The notes below the pieces were generated by a model. The model saw only the letters and a program-made list of their open reading frames with translations. It did not search any database and was not told where the DNA came from. A stretch of DNA of 64,000 nt from Ianthella basta (lineage: Eukaryota > Porifera > Demospongiae > Verongiida > Ianthellidae): positions 2,177,384 through 2,241,383 of the forward strand of contig OZ025886.1 of NCBI GenBank assembly GCA_964019415.1. Direction: 5' to 3'. A program made the translations under genes and the position numbers. Shown in pieces: positions 45,132-58,852 of this stretch. The number at the start of each line of letters is the position of its first letter. Position 1 is the stretch's first letter.

Positions 45132-45981
45132 ACATTGCACCAACTTACCAGAGTTGTAAAAGATCTTGCAATAACAGCTTACTTAACATGGTTTAACAGA
45201 GCTGTAAGTTAACAGACTTGCTCAACACTGTTAACCCAAGTAATGAATGTGCAATCATTCAGAATATCAATACTGATATTCATGGTGCCATATACAAACT
45301 GTACAAATGTACTGGAGGTTTTAGGCTAGAAACATATAATGTTGTGGAAATCACTTCACCCTGGAGCAAGATGAAGGACTACGTACCCATTGCTCCTATC
45401 TTGGCTTGCATGCTGCAAGATGAATAAACACTTCACTTTACACATACTTCCAAGCAACAATCAAACAGTGGACATTCAGCTGCCTATATATGCACACCAT
45501 GCATGCATGTAGACTTCAGGAAGGTGTACATGTGTGCTACTGTGTGTGCATGCATACACAAATCATGTACATGCTGAGGTGCTGCCATAGTATACTAGTA
45601 CTTAGTTGTACTAGTATACTACGGCTGCGTATAGTAGTAACATATATACCTGACATCCAATCTAGCTATACCTTACAACCATTCCAGAGTAAGTGGGCTC
45701 CATCTGCTGTCATGCCTCTTCATGACAACTATACCTTACAACCATTCCAGAGTAAGTGGGCTCCATCTGCTGTCATGCCTCTTCACTATCAGCTTACTGT
45801 ACACAAAATGCTCTCCATTCTGTTCTCATGCCTGTAAATGGCTTGCATGCCTCACATACACCATACGTAGCTAGAACAGTACTAACAACATACAAATATG
45901 CATATATACCTCACAGTATATTCTCATTCACCCATATGCACAAATTAATACATACAGCAGTATAGTAGCTTAATTCATGAG

Positions 45982-46248
45982 TACTGTAGAAGAAGAGGCT
46001 CATTGCTACATTGTTCAATGTAGGCGAATAGTTTGTGGGCAGTACATAGCAGATTATTCAACAACTGAATGCAGGACGTTTCGACTCGAAGGCCTTCGTC
46101 AGCTGCGTACAAAACTCAATTTCTTACTTACTTTCAACTTAATTTCCAGTTTTGTATGCAGCTGACGAAGGCCTTCGGGCCGAAACTTCCTGCATTCAGT
46201 TGTTGAATAATCTGCTACGTATTGCCCACAAACTATTTGCCTACATTA
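45982..46248. mobile_element. Penelope-like insertion, family B
   Basis: Copy with perfect ATTCATGAG flanks; hammerhead-like arms at 46070-46109 (-) and 46157-46194 (+, stem II GGCC/GGCC). Confidence 0.65.
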
Positions 46249-47210
46249 ATTCATGAGCTTGCATGTGTGTAGTGACTGCTGCATTCTAGTATTGCATTCC
46301 AATACTTAGTCTAGTTCTTCTACTCATTCTGTAGCATACAGAAGTCAGCAATGTACATGATTTGTGTATGCATGCGCACACAGTAGCACACATGTACACC
46401 TTCCTGAAGTCTACATGCATGCATGGTGTGCATATAGGCAGCTGAATGTCCACTGTTTGATTGTTGCTTGGGAGTATGTGTAAAGCAAAGGCTTTATTCA
46501 TCTTGCAGCATGCAAGCCAAGATAGGAGCAATGGGTACGTAGTCCTTCATCTTGCTCCAGGGTGAAGTGATTTCCACAACATTATGTTTCTAGCCTAAAA
46601 CCTCCAGTACATTTGTACAGTTTGTATATGGCACCATGAATATCAATATTCATTTTATTAATATGATTATAATTCATACTTGGGTTAACAGTGTTGAGTA
46701 AGTCTGTTAACTTACAGCTCTGTTAAACCATGTTAAGTAAGCTGTTATTGCAAGTTAGCAAGATCTTTTAAAACTCTAGATCTGGTAACTAAGGCAGTTG
46801 GTGCAGTGATGAGGAGAAAGGCTTTGGACAGGGTGCTTCCGCATTAACCCTGCCCTTGTCTTTACTCAGCTAGGTTTTTGGAATTTAATTGGCATGCTTA
46901 CATCACATTATACACTGTCACTTGCACTGCCAAAGCCCGCCATTTTGTCATGTCATACTGCATTTAATTAATTAAGTGAGCATCACATCTCTAGTTTGTA
47001 CTGTGCCACAGGGGACAGCTAGACCAATGACACATGTCACAATAATTCCAAACATTCTGAATTAAAACAGTACATGGCATGGTGACATGGGTTTGAGTGT
47101 ATCCATGGATCTAACCTGTGATGTGCAGGGCAGTACAAGCCAAAAACAGCACACAAGGGTTGTAGTAGAGGTAATCTAACTACAGAACACCCCATGCTCC
47201 TCCTTCTCAC

Positions 47211-47830
47211 CAGCTCTTCCTGAGAACTAAGCACATAGCACAAGCCATCCACTGAGCCAAAGGCAACATCATGAGAGAGCAGCAGAGCAGGGTATGAGAA
47301 GACAGGCTTTGGACAGGAGTGCTTCCACCGAACAGAGCTAGAATCCTGTACGATACGTACATGAGGAATGCATAACACTAGTCTCAATAGCTGCCCTGTC
47401 TGCTGGCTGCTATTTACACACATGCAAACATGCACACACACAATTGATTGATCAATTAATGTATACTAATGTATAAATAGGTTATGCAATACAGGTACCT
47501 ACATTTATGTAGTTATTCATCATTAATAGACTGCACTCCTCAAACCTCTAGCCAACTGCACATATTGGATAAAAATAGTTTTTGAGACTGACTTCAAAAT
47601 CAGTTTAATCAAGCCAGCCATTGCAAATTGGGGGCTAATATTGTTCACTCTTGTTATCACTTACTGTGCTCATTCACCAACTGGCCTCACCATGCACACA
47701 CTACTGTGGTGCTCCACTCACAGTGTCCACTGCCACCACTGTCCAATTGAGTGTTGCTATGTGGAGAGTCCTCAGTTGGTGGTCCAGACAAACTGAGGAG
47801 AAGCTGGACCCTCCCTCAAGGTGAAACTTG
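47211..47830 (-). pseudogene. AASDH: AASDH exon pair
   Basis: Exons 47722-47830 and 47211-47345 with intact splice signals; same content as 17923-18542, without other exons. Confidence 0.75.
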
Positions 47831-47884
47831 CTAAAATAAGTTTTCAATTGTCTAGAACATTTACAGTATAATGATTTGTGTGTA

Positions 47885-48100
47885 TTACCTACCTGACTAG
47901 TCCTGTGTGGGCTGCTGGAGTTGTGTTACACACCTGGATACATCAAAGCACATGCCTGTAACACTTCACATTCTAACATATGGCTCATGTAATGTGATAT
48001 GCTTTCCTGTCTAGTGCCCTAAATTTTTGCAATTGCTTACATGACTGCATCACTAGCTTGGTAACCTGGTTCAGTAAATAGACTGTTTGAACCTTCATGT
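47885..48100 (+). repeat. Dispersed boundary repeat, copy 8
   Basis: Copy inside the first 4.57-kb unit; followed by the 97-bp foldback. Confidence 0.75.
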
Positions 48101-48289
48101 CTACTTTGGCTACTTATATGTATTAGTTATAACACTTCAGGAGGGATATGGCTGATTTGTAAGCACCACCCATGAGGGGGAGTGCTTATCAATCAGCCAT
48201 ATCTCGACAGGAGGTGTTATAATGGATTTATTCCTCATTGCTAGGTTTAGTTTTGGAAGGCGCCAGTGTCACAGTGTATTCGGTATCCC

Positions 48290-48335
48290 CAGCCGTAGTA
48301 TACTAGTACTTAGTTGTACTAGTATACTACGGCTG
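48290..48335. repeat. Perfect hairpin at tandem-unit junction
   Basis: 20-bp arms (48290-48309, 48316-48335) around TTAGTT. The left arm directly joins GGTATCCC, the cut end of the TIR element. In non-junction copies (for example 11138) the left arm is only about 14 bp because it is preceded by different sequence. Confidence 0.85.
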
Positions 48336-49179
48336 CGTATAGTAGTAACATATATACCTGACATCCAATCTAGCTATACCTTACAACCATTCCAGAGTAA
48401 GTGGGCTCCATCCACTGTCATGCCTCTTCCTGACAACTATACCTTACAACCATTCCAGAGTAAGTGGGCTCCATCTGCTGTCATGCCTCTTCACTATCAG
48501 CTTACTGTACACAGAATGCTCTCCATTCTGTTCTCATGCCTGTAAATGGCTTGCATGCCTCACATACACCATACGTAGCTAGAACAGTACTAACAACATA
48601 CAAATGTGCATATATACCTCACAGTATATTCTCATTCACCCATATGCACACAAATATACATACAGCAGTATAGTAGCTTAATTCATGAGCTTGCATGTGT
48701 GTAGTGACTGCATGCTGTATTCTAGTTTTGCATTCTAGTTCTAGTTCTTCTACTCATTCTGTAGCATACAGAAGTCAGCAATGTACATGATTTGTGTATG
48801 CATGCGCACACAGTAGCACACATGTACACCTTCCTGAAGTCTACATGCATGCATGGTGTGCATATAGGCAGCTGAATGTCCACTGTTTGATTGTTGCTTG
48901 GGAGTATGTCTAAAGCAAAGGCTTTATTCATCTTGCAGCATGCAAGCCAAGATAGGAGCAATGGGTTCATAGTCCTTCATCTTGCTCCAGGGTGAAGTGA
49001 TTTCCACAACATTATGTTTCTAACCTAAAACCTCCAGTACATTTGTACAGTTTGTATATGGCACCATGAATATCAATATTGATATTATGAATATGATTAT
49101 ACATTCATACTTGGGTTAACTGTGTTGAGTAAGTCTGTTAACTGTTAACTCACAATAATTTCAAACATTCTGACCCATA

Positions 49180-49453
49180 CAATGATACAAGATTCTTGAG
49201 CAAGACACAACTGATAATGATAAATCAATCAAATGCAGGACATTTCGACCCGAAGGTCTTTGTCAACTGCGTACAGGACAACTTACAAATGTGCATATAA
49301 ACCTCACAGTATATATATTGATCCTGTACGCAGTTGACAAAGACCTTCGGGTCGAAACGTCCTGCATTTGATTGATTTATCATTATCAGTTGTGTCTTGC
49401 TCAAGAATCTCGTATCATTGTATTATCAATGCAACTATGAGCCTCTACAATAT
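49180..49453. mobile_element. Penelope-like insertion, family A
   Basis: 274-bp copy; arms at 49234-49273 (-) and 49329-49366 (+). Confidence 0.65.
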
Positions 49454-49621
49454 CATTCTGACCCATAGATTAAATTAAAACAGTACTTGGTATGGTGACA
49501 TGGGTTTGAGTGTTTTGGATCCAATCTGTGACGTGTACGGCAGTACAAGCCAAAAACAGAACGCGAGGGTTGTACGTAGTGGTAATCTAACTACAGAACA
49601 TCCTATGCTCCTCCTTCTCAC

Positions 49622-49706
49622 CAGCTCTCCCTGAGAGCTAAGGACATAGCACATGCCATTCACTGAGCCAAAGGCAACATCATGAGAGAGCAGCAGAGCA
49701 GGGGAT
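49622..49706 (-). pseudogene. AASDH: Truncated AASDH exon fragment
   Basis: 85-bp remnant with donor. Confidence 0.8.
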
Positions 49707-50554
49707 ACATTGCACCAACTTACCAGAGTTGTAAAAGATCTTGCAATAACAGCTTACTTAACATGGTTTAACAGAGCTGTAAGTTAACAGACTTGCTCAA
49801 CACTGTTAACCCAAGTAATGAATGTGCAATCATTCAGAATATCAATACTGATATTCATGGTGCCATATACAAACTGTACAAATGTACTGGAGGTTTTAGG
49901 CTAGAAACATAATGTTGTGGAAATCACTTCACCCTGGAGCAAGATGAAGGACTACGTACCCATTGCTCCTATCTTGGCTTGCTTACTGCAAGATGAATAA
50001 ACACTTCACTTTACACATACTCCCAAGCAACAATCAAACAGTGGACATTCAGCTGCCTATATATGCACACCATGCATGCATGTAGACTTCAGGAAGGTGT
50101 ACATGTGTGCTACTGTGTGTGCATGCATACACAAATCATGTACATGCTGAGGTGCTGCCATAGTATACTAGTACTTAGTTGTACTAGTATACTACGGCTG
50201 CGTATAGTAGTAACATATATACCTGACATCCAATCTAGCTATACCTTACAACCATTCCAGAGTAAGTGGGCTCCATCTGCTGTCATGCCTCTTCATGACA
50301 ACTATACCTTACAACCATTCCAGAGTAAGTGGGCTCCATCTGCTGTCATGCCTCTTCACTATCAGCTTACTGTACACAAAATGCTCTCCATTCTGTTCTC
50401 ATGCCTGTAAATGGCTTGCATGCCTCACATACACCATACGTAGCTAGAACAGTACTAACAACATACAAATATGCATATATACCTCACAGTATATTCTCAT
50501 TCACCCATATGCACAAATTAATACATACAGCAGTATAGTAGCTTAATTCATGAG

Positions 50555-50821
50555 TACTGTAGAAGAAGAGGCTCATTGCTACATTGTTCAATGTAGGCGA
50601 ATAGTTTGTGGGCAGTACATAGCAGATTATTCAACAACTGAATGCAGGACGTTTCGACTCGAAGGCCTTCGTCAGCTGCGTACAAAACTCAATTTCTTAC
50701 TTACTTTCAACTTAATTTCCAGTTTTGTATGCAGCTGACGAAGGCCTTCGGGCCGAAACTTCCTGCATTCAGTTGTTGAATAATCTGCTACGTATTGCCC
50801 ACAAACTATTTGCCTACATTA
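50555..50821. mobile_element. Penelope-like insertion, family B
   Basis: Copy of 45982-46248; arms at 50643-50682 (-) and 50730-50767 (+). Confidence 0.65.
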
Positions 50822-51783
50822 ATTCATGAGCTTGCATGTGTGTAGTGACTGCTGCATTCTAGTATTGCATTCCAGTACTTAGTCTAGTTCTTCTACTCAT
50901 TCTGTAGCATACAGAAGTCAGCAATGTACATGATTTGTGTATGCATGCGCACACAGTAGCACACATGTACACCTTCCTGAAGTCTACATGCATGCATGGT
51001 GTGCATATAGGCAGCTGAATGTCCACTGTTTGATTGTTGCTTGGGAGTATGTGTAAAGCAAAGGCTTTATTCATCTTGCAGCATGCAAGCCAAGATAGGA
51101 GCAATGGGTACGTAGTCCTTCATCTTGCTCCAGGGTGAAGTGATTTCCACAACATTATGTTTCTAGCCTAAAACCTCCAGTACATTTGTACAGTTTGTAT
51201 ATGGCACCATGAATATCAATATTCATTTTATTAATATGATTATAATTCATACTTGGGTTAACAGTGTTGAGTAAGTCTGTTAACTTACAGCTCTGTTAAA
51301 CCATGTTAAGTAAGCTGTTATTGCAAGTTAGCAAGATCTTTTAAAACTCTAGATCTGGTAACTAAGGCAGTTGGTGCAGTGATGAGGAGAAAGGCTTTGG
51401 ACAGGGTGCTTCCGCATTAACCCTGCCCTTGTCTTTACTCAGCTAGGTTTTTGGAATTTAATTGGCATGCTTACATCACATTATACACTGTCACTTGCAC
51501 TGCCAAAGCCCGCCATTTTGTCATGTCATACTGCATTTAATTAATTAAGTGAGCATCACATCTCTAGTTTGTACTGTGCCACAGGGGACAGCTAGACCAA
51601 TGACACATGTCACAATAATTCCAAACATTCTGAATTAAAACAGTACATGGCATGGTGACATGGGTTTGAGTGTATCCATGGATCTAACCTGTGATGTGCA
51701 GGGCAGTACAAGCCAAAAACAGCACACAAGGGTTGTAGTAGAGGTAATCTAACTACAGAACACCCCATGCTCCTCCTTCTCAC

Positions 51784-52403
51784 CAGCTCTTCCTGAGAAC
51801 TAAGCACATAGCACAAGCCATCCACTGAGCCAAAGGCAACATCATGAGAGAGCAGCAGAGCAGGGTATGAGAAGACAGGCTTTGGACAGGAGTGCTTCCA
51901 CCGAACAGAGCTAGAATCCTGTACGATACGTACATGAGGAATGCATAACACTAGTCTCAATAGCTGCCCTGTCTGCTGGCTGCTATTTACACACATGCAA
52001 ACATGCACACACACAATTGATTGATCAATTAATGTATACTAATGTATAAATAGGTTATGCAATACAGGTACCTACATTTATGTAGTTATTCATCATTAAT
52101 AGACTGCACTCCTCAAACCTCTAGCCAACTGCACATATTGGATAAAAATAGTTTTTGAGACTGACTTCAAAATCAGTTTAATCAAGCCAGCCATTGCAAA
52201 TTGGGGGCTAATATTGTTCACTCTTGTTATCACTTACTGTGCTCATTCACCAACTGGCCTCACCATGCACACACTACTGTGGTGCTCCACTCACAGTGTC
52301 CACTGCCACCACTGTCCAATTGAGTGTTGCTATGTGGAGAGTCCTCAGTTGGTGGTCCAGACAAACTGAGGAGAAGCTGGACCCTCCCTCAAGGTGAAAC
52401 TTG
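51784..52403 (-). pseudogene. AASDH: AASDH exon pair
   Basis: Exons 52295-52403 and 51784-51918; copy of the pair at 47211. Confidence 0.75.
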
Positions 52404-52457
52404 CTAAAATAAGTTTTCAATTGTCTAGAACATTTACAGTATAATGATTTGTGTGTA

Positions 52458-52673
52458 TTACCTACCTGACTAGTCCTGTGTGGGCTGCTGGAGTTGTGTT
52501 ACACACCTGGATACATCAAAGCACATGCCTGTAACACTTCACATTCTAACATATGGCTCATGTAATGTGATATGCTTTCCTGTCTAGTGCCCTAAATTTT
52601 TGCAATTGCTTACATGACTGCATCACTAGCTTGGTAACCTGGTTCAGTAAATAGACTGTTTGAACCTTCATGT
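52458..52673 (+). repeat. Dispersed boundary repeat, copy 9
   Basis: Unit copy. Confidence 0.75.
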
Positions 52674-53752
52674 CTACTTTGGCTACTTATATGTATTAGT
52701 TATAACACTTCAGGAGGGATATGGCTGATTTGTAAGCACCACCCATGAGGGGGAGTGCTTATCAATCAGCCATATCTCGACAGGAGGTGTTATAATGGAT
52801 TTATTCCTCATTGCTAGGTTTAGTTTTGGAAGGCGCCAGTGTCACAGTGTATTCGGTATCCCCAGCCGTAGTATACTAGTACTTAGTTGTACTAGTATAC
52901 TACGGCTGCGTATAGTAGTAACATATATACCTGACATCCAATCTAGCTATACCTTACAACCATTCCAGAGTAAGTGGGCTCCATCCACTGTCATGCCTCT
53001 TCCTGACAACTATACCTTACAACCATTCCAGAGTAAGTGGGCTCCATCTGCTGTCATGCCTCTTCACTATCAGCTTACTGTACACAGAATGCTCTCCATT
53101 CTGTTCTCATGCCTGTAAATGGCTTGCATGCCTCACATACACCATACGTAGCTAGAACAGTACTAACAACATACAAATGTGCATATATACCTCACAGTAT
53201 ATTCTCATTCACCCATATGCACACAAATATACATACAGCAGTATAGTAGCTTAATTCATGAGCTTGCATGTGTGTAGTGACTGCATGCTGTATTCTAGTT
53301 TTGCATTCTAGTTCTAGTTCTTCTACTCATTCTGTAGCATACAGAAGTCAGCAATGTACATGATTTGTGTATGCATGCGCACACAGTAGCACACATGTAC
53401 ACCTTCCTGAAGTCTACATGCATGCATGGTGTGCATATAGGCAGCTGAATGTCCACTGTTTGATTGTTGCTTGGGAGTATGTCTAAAGCAAAGGCTTTAT
53501 TCATCTTGCAGCATGCAAGCCAAGATAGGAGCAATGGGTTCATAGTCCTTCATCTTGCTCCAGGGTGAAGTGATTTCCACAACATTATGTTTCTAACCTA
53601 AAACCTCCAGTACATTTGTACAGTTTGTATATGGCACCATGAATATCAATATTGATATTATGAATATGATTATACATTCATACTTGGGTTAACTGTGTTG
53701 AGTAAGTCTGTTAACTGTTAACTCACAATAATTTCAAACATTCTGACCCATA

Positions 53753-54026
53753 CAATGATACAAGATTCTTGAGCAAGACACAACTGATAATGATAAATCA
53801 ATCAAATGCAGGACATTTCGACCCGAAGGTCTTTGTCAACTGCGTACAGGACAACTTACAAATGTGCATATAAACCTCACAGTATATATATTGATCCTGT
53901 ACGCAGTTGACAAAGACCTTCGGGTCGAAACGTCCTGCATTTGATTGATTTATCATTATCAGTTGTGTCTTGCTCAAGAATCTCGTATCATTGTATTATC
54001 AATGCAACTATGAGCCTCTACAATAT
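53753..54026. mobile_element. Penelope-like insertion, family A
   Basis: Unit copy; arms at 53807-53846 (-) and 53902-53939 (+). Confidence 0.65.
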
Positions 54027-54194
54027 CATTCTGACCCATAGATTAAATTAAAACAGTACTTGGTATGGTGACATGGGTTTGAGTGTTTTGGATCCAATCT
54101 GTGACGTGTACGGCAGTACAAGCCAAAAACAGAACGCGAGGGTTGTACGTAGTGGTAATCTAACTACAGAACATCCTATGCTCCTCCTTCTCAC

Positions 54195-54279
54195 CAGCTC
54201 TCCCTGAGAGCTAAGGACATAGCACATGCCATTCACTGAGCCAAAGGCAACATCATGAGAGAGCAGCAGAGCAGGGGAT
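54195..54279 (-). pseudogene. AASDH: Truncated AASDH exon fragment
   Basis: 85-bp remnant with donor. Confidence 0.8.
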
Positions 54280-55127
54280 ACATTGCACCAACTTACCAGA
54301 GTTGTAAAAGATCTTGCAATAACAGCTTACTTAACATGGTTTAACAGAGCTGTAAGTTAACAGACTTGCTCAACACTGTTAACCCAAGTAATGAATGTGC
54401 AATCATTCAGAATATCAATACTGATATTCATGGTGCCATATACAAACTGTACAAATGTACTGGAGGTTTTAGGCTAGAAACATAATGTTGTGGAAATCAC
54501 TTCACCCTGGAGCAAGATGAAGGACTACGTACCCATTGCTCCTATCTTGGCTTGCTTACTGCAAGATGAATAAACACTTCACTTTACACATACTCCCAAG
54601 CAACAATCAAACAGTGGACATTCAGCTGCCTATATATGCACACCATGCATGCATGTAGACTTCAGGAAGGTGTACATGTGTGCTACTGTGTGTGCATGCA
54701 TACACAAATCATGTACATGCTGAGGTGCTGCCATAGTATACTAGTACTTAGTTGTACTAGTATACTACGGCTGCGTATAGTAGTAACATATATACCTGAC
54801 ATCCAATCTAGCTATACCTTACAACCATTCCAGAGTAAGTGGGCTCCATCTGCTGTCATGCCTCTTCATGACAACTATACCTTACAACCATTCCAGAGTA
54901 AGTGGGCTCCATCTGCTGTCATGCCTCTTCACTATCAGCTTACTGTACACAAAATGCTCTCCATTCTGTTCTCATGCCTGTAAATGGCTTGCATGCCTCA
55001 CATACACCATACGTAGCTAGAACAGTACTAACAACATACAAATATGCATATATACCTCACAGTATATTCTCATTCACCCATATGCACAAATTAATACATA
55101 CAGCAGTATAGTAGCTTAATTCATGAG

Positions 55128-55394
55128 TACTGTAGAAGAAGAGGCTCATTGCTACATTGTTCAATGTAGGCGAATAGTTTGTGGGCAGTACATAGCAGAT
55201 TATTCAACAACTGAATGCAGGACGTTTCGACTCGAAGGCCTTCGTCAGCTGCGTACAAAACTCAATTTCTTACTTACTTTCAACTTAATTTCCAGTTTTG
55301 TATGCAGCTGACGAAGGCCTTCGGGCCGAAACTTCCTGCATTCAGTTGTTGAATAATCTGCTACGTATTGCCCACAAACTATTTGCCTACATTA
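55128..55394. mobile_element. Penelope-like insertion, family B
   Basis: Unit copy; arms at 55216-55255 (-) and 55303-55340 (+). Confidence 0.65.
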
Positions 55395-56356
55395 ATTCAT
55401 GAGCTTGCATGTGTGTAGTGACTGCTGCATTCTAGTATTGCATTCCAGTACTTAGTCTAGTTCTTCTACTCATTCTGTAGCATACAGAAGTCAGCAATGT
55501 ACATGATTTGTGTATGCATGCGCACACAGTAGCACACATGTACACCTTCCTGAAGTCTACATGCATGCATGGTGTGCATATAGGCAGCTGAATGTCCACT
55601 GTTTGATTGTTGCTTGGGAGTATGTGTAAAGCAAAGGCTTTATTCATCTTGCAGCATGCAAGCCAAGATAGGAGCAATGGGTACGTAGTCCTTCATCTTG
55701 CTCCAGGGTGAAGTGATTTCCACAACATTATGTTTCTAGCCTAAAACCTCCAGTACATTTGTACAGTTTGTATATGGCACCATGAATATCAATATTCATT
55801 TTATTAATATGATTATAATTCATACTTGGGTTAACAGTGTTGAGTAAGTCTGTTAACTTACAGCTCTGTTAAACCATGTTAAGTAAGCTGTTATTGCAAG
55901 TTAGCAAGATCTTTTAAAACTCTAGATCTGGTAACTAAGGCAGTTGGTGCAGTGATGAGGAGAAAGGCTTTGGACAGGGTGCTTCCGCATTAACCCTGCC
56001 CTTGTCTTTACTCAGCTAGGTTTTTGGAATTTAATTGGCATGCTTACATCACATTATACACTGTCACTTGCACTGCCAAAGCCCGCCATTTTGTCATGTC
56101 ATACTGCATTTAATTAATTAAGTGAGCATCACATCTCTAGTTTGTACTGTGCCACAGGGGACAGCTAGACCAATGACACATGTCACAATAATTCCAAACA
56201 TTCTGAATTAAAACAGTACATGGCATGGTGACATGGGTTTGAGTGTATCCATGGATCTAACCTGTGATGTGCAGGGCAGTACAAGCCAAAAACAGCACAC
56301 AAGGGTTGTAGTAGAGGTAATCTAACTACAGAACACCCCATGCTCCTCCTTCTCAC

Positions 56357-56976
56357 CAGCTCTTCCTGAGAACTAAGCACATAGCACAAGCCATCCACTG
56401 AGCCAAAGGCAACATCATGAGAGAGCAGCAGAGCAGGGTATGAGAAGACAGGCTTTGGACAGGAGTGCTTCCACCGAACAGAGCTAGAATCCTGTACGAT
56501 ACGTACATGAGGAATGCATAACACTAGTCTCAATAGCTGCCCTGTCTGCTGGCTGCTATTTACACACATGCAAACATGCACACACACAATTGATTGATCA
56601 ATTAATGTATACTAATGTATAAATAGGTTATGCAATACAGGTACCTACATTTATGTAGTTATTCATCATTAATAGACTGCACTCCTCAAACCTCTAGCCA
56701 ACTGCACATATTGGATAAAAATAGTTTTTGAGACTGACTTCAAAATCAGTTTAATCAAGCCAGCCATTGCAAATTGGGGGCTAATATTGTTCACTCTTGT
56801 TATCACTTACTGTGCTCATTCACCAACTGGCCTCACCATGCACACACTACTGTGGTGCTCCACTCACAGTGTCCACTGCCACCACTGTCCAATTGAGTGT
56901 TGCTATGTGGAGAGTCCTCAGTTGGTGGTCCAGACAAACTGAGGAGAAGCTGGACCCTCCCTCAAGGTGAAACTTG
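56357..56976 (-). pseudogene. AASDH: AASDH exon pair
   Basis: Exons 56868-56976 and 56357-56491. Confidence 0.75.
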
Positions 56977-57030
56977 CTAAAATAAGTTTTCAATTGTCTA
57001 GAACATTTACAGTATAATGATTTGTGTGTA

Positions 57031-57246
57031 TTACCTACCTGACTAGTCCTGTGTGGGCTGCTGGAGTTGTGTTACACACCTGGATACATCAAAGCACATG
57101 CCTGTAACACTTCACATTCTAACATATGGCTCATGTAATGTGATATGCTTTCCTGTCTAGTGCCCTAAATTTTTGCAATTGCTTACATGACTGCATCACT
57201 AGCTTGGTAACCTAGTTCAGTAAATAGACTGTTTGAACCTTCATGT
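57031..57246 (+). repeat. Dispersed boundary repeat, copy 10
   Basis: Unit copy with a private change (ACCTAGTTCAG for ACCTGGTTCAG). Confidence 0.75.
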
Positions 57247-58325
57247 CTACTTCGGCTACTTATATGTATTAGTTATAACACTTCAGGAGGGATATGGCTG
57301 ATTTGTAAGCACCACCCATGAGGGGGAGTGCTTATCAATCAGCCATATCTCGACAGGAGGTGTTATAATGGATTTATTCCTCATTGCTAGGTTTAGTTTT
57401 GGAAGGCGCCAGTGTCACAGTGTATTCGGTATCCCCAGCCGTAGTATACTAGTACTTAGTTGTACTAGTATACTACGGCTGCGTATAGTAGTAACATATA
57501 TACCTGACATCCAATCTAGCTATACCTTACAACCATTCCAGAGTAAGTGGGCTCCATCCACTGTCATGCCTCTTCCTGACAACTATACCTTACAACCATT
57601 CCAGAGTAAGTGGGCTCCATCTGCTGTCATGCCTCTTCACTATCAGCTTACTGTACACAAAAAGCTCTCCATTCTGTTCTCATGCCTGTAAATGGCTTGC
57701 ATGCCTCACATACACCATACGTAGCTAGAACAGTACTAACAACATACAAATGTGCATATATACCTCACAGTATATTCTCATTCACCCATATGCACACAAA
57801 TATACATACAGCAGTATAGTAGCTTAATTCATGAGCTTGCATGTGTGTAGTGACTGCATGCTGTATTCTAGTTTTGCATTCTAGTTCTAGTTCTTCTACT
57901 CATTCTGTAGCATACAGAAGTCAGCAATGTACATGATTTGTGTATGCATGCGCACACAGTAGCACACATGTACACCTTCCTGAAGTCTACATGCATGCAT
58001 GGTGTGCATATAGGCAGCTGAATGTCCACTGTTTGATTGTTGCTTGGGAGTATGTCTAAAGCAAAGGCTTTATTCATCTTGCAGCATGCAAGCCAAGATA
58101 GGAGCAATGGGTTCATAGTCCTTCATCTTGCTCCAGGGTGAAGTGATTTCCACAACATTATGTTTCTAACCTAAAACCTCCAGTACATTTGTACAGTTTG
58201 TATATGGCACCATGAATATCAATATTGATATTATGAATATGATTATACATTCATACTTGGGTTAACTGTGTTGAGTAAGTCTGTTAACTGTTAACTCACA
58301 ATAATTTCAAACATTCTGACCCATA

Positions 58326-58599
58326 CAATGATACAAGATTCTTGAGCAAGACACAACTGATAATGATAAATCAATCAAATGCAGGACATTTCGACCCGAA
58401 GGTCTTTGTCAACTGCGTACAGGACAACTTACAAATGTGCATATAAACCTCACAGTATATATATTGATCCTGTACGCAGTTGACAAAGACCTTCGGGTCG
58501 AAACGTCCTGCATTTGATTGATTTATCATTATCAGTTGTGTCTTGCTCAAGAATCTCGTATCATTGTATTATCAATGCAACTATGAGCCTCTACAATAT
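58326..58599. mobile_element. Penelope-like insertion, family A
   Basis: Unit copy; arms at 58380-58419 (-) and 58475-58512 (+). Confidence 0.65.
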
Positions 58600-58767
58600 C
58601 ATTCTGACCCATAGATTAAATTAAAACAGTACTTGGTATGGTGACATGGGTTTGAGTGTTTTGGATCCAATCTGTGACGTGTACGGCAGTACAAGCCAAA
58701 AACAGAACGCGAGGGTTGTACGTAGTGGTAATCTAACTACAGAACATCCTATGCTCCTCCTTCTCAC

Positions 58768-58852
58768 CAGCTCTCCCTGAGAGCTAAGGACATAGCACAT
58801 GCCATTCACTGAGCCAAAGGCAACATCATGAGAGAGCAGCAGAGCAGGGGAT
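58768..58852 (-). pseudogene. AASDH: Truncated AASDH exon fragment
   Basis: 85-bp remnant with donor. Confidence 0.8.

Larger units (their letters stand above)
48290..52862. repeat. 4,573-bp tandem unit
   Basis: Runs from one hairpin junction to the next. Contents in order: spacer hairpin, minus arm, family A insertion, truncated AASDH exon, plus arm, spacer, family B insertion, minus arm, AASDH exon pair, boundary repeat, foldback and the first bases of the TIR element. Confidence 0.88.
52863..57435. repeat. 4,573-bp tandem unit
   Basis: Nearly base-for-base copy of 48290-52862, beginning with the same hairpin (52863-52908). Confidence 0.88.
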
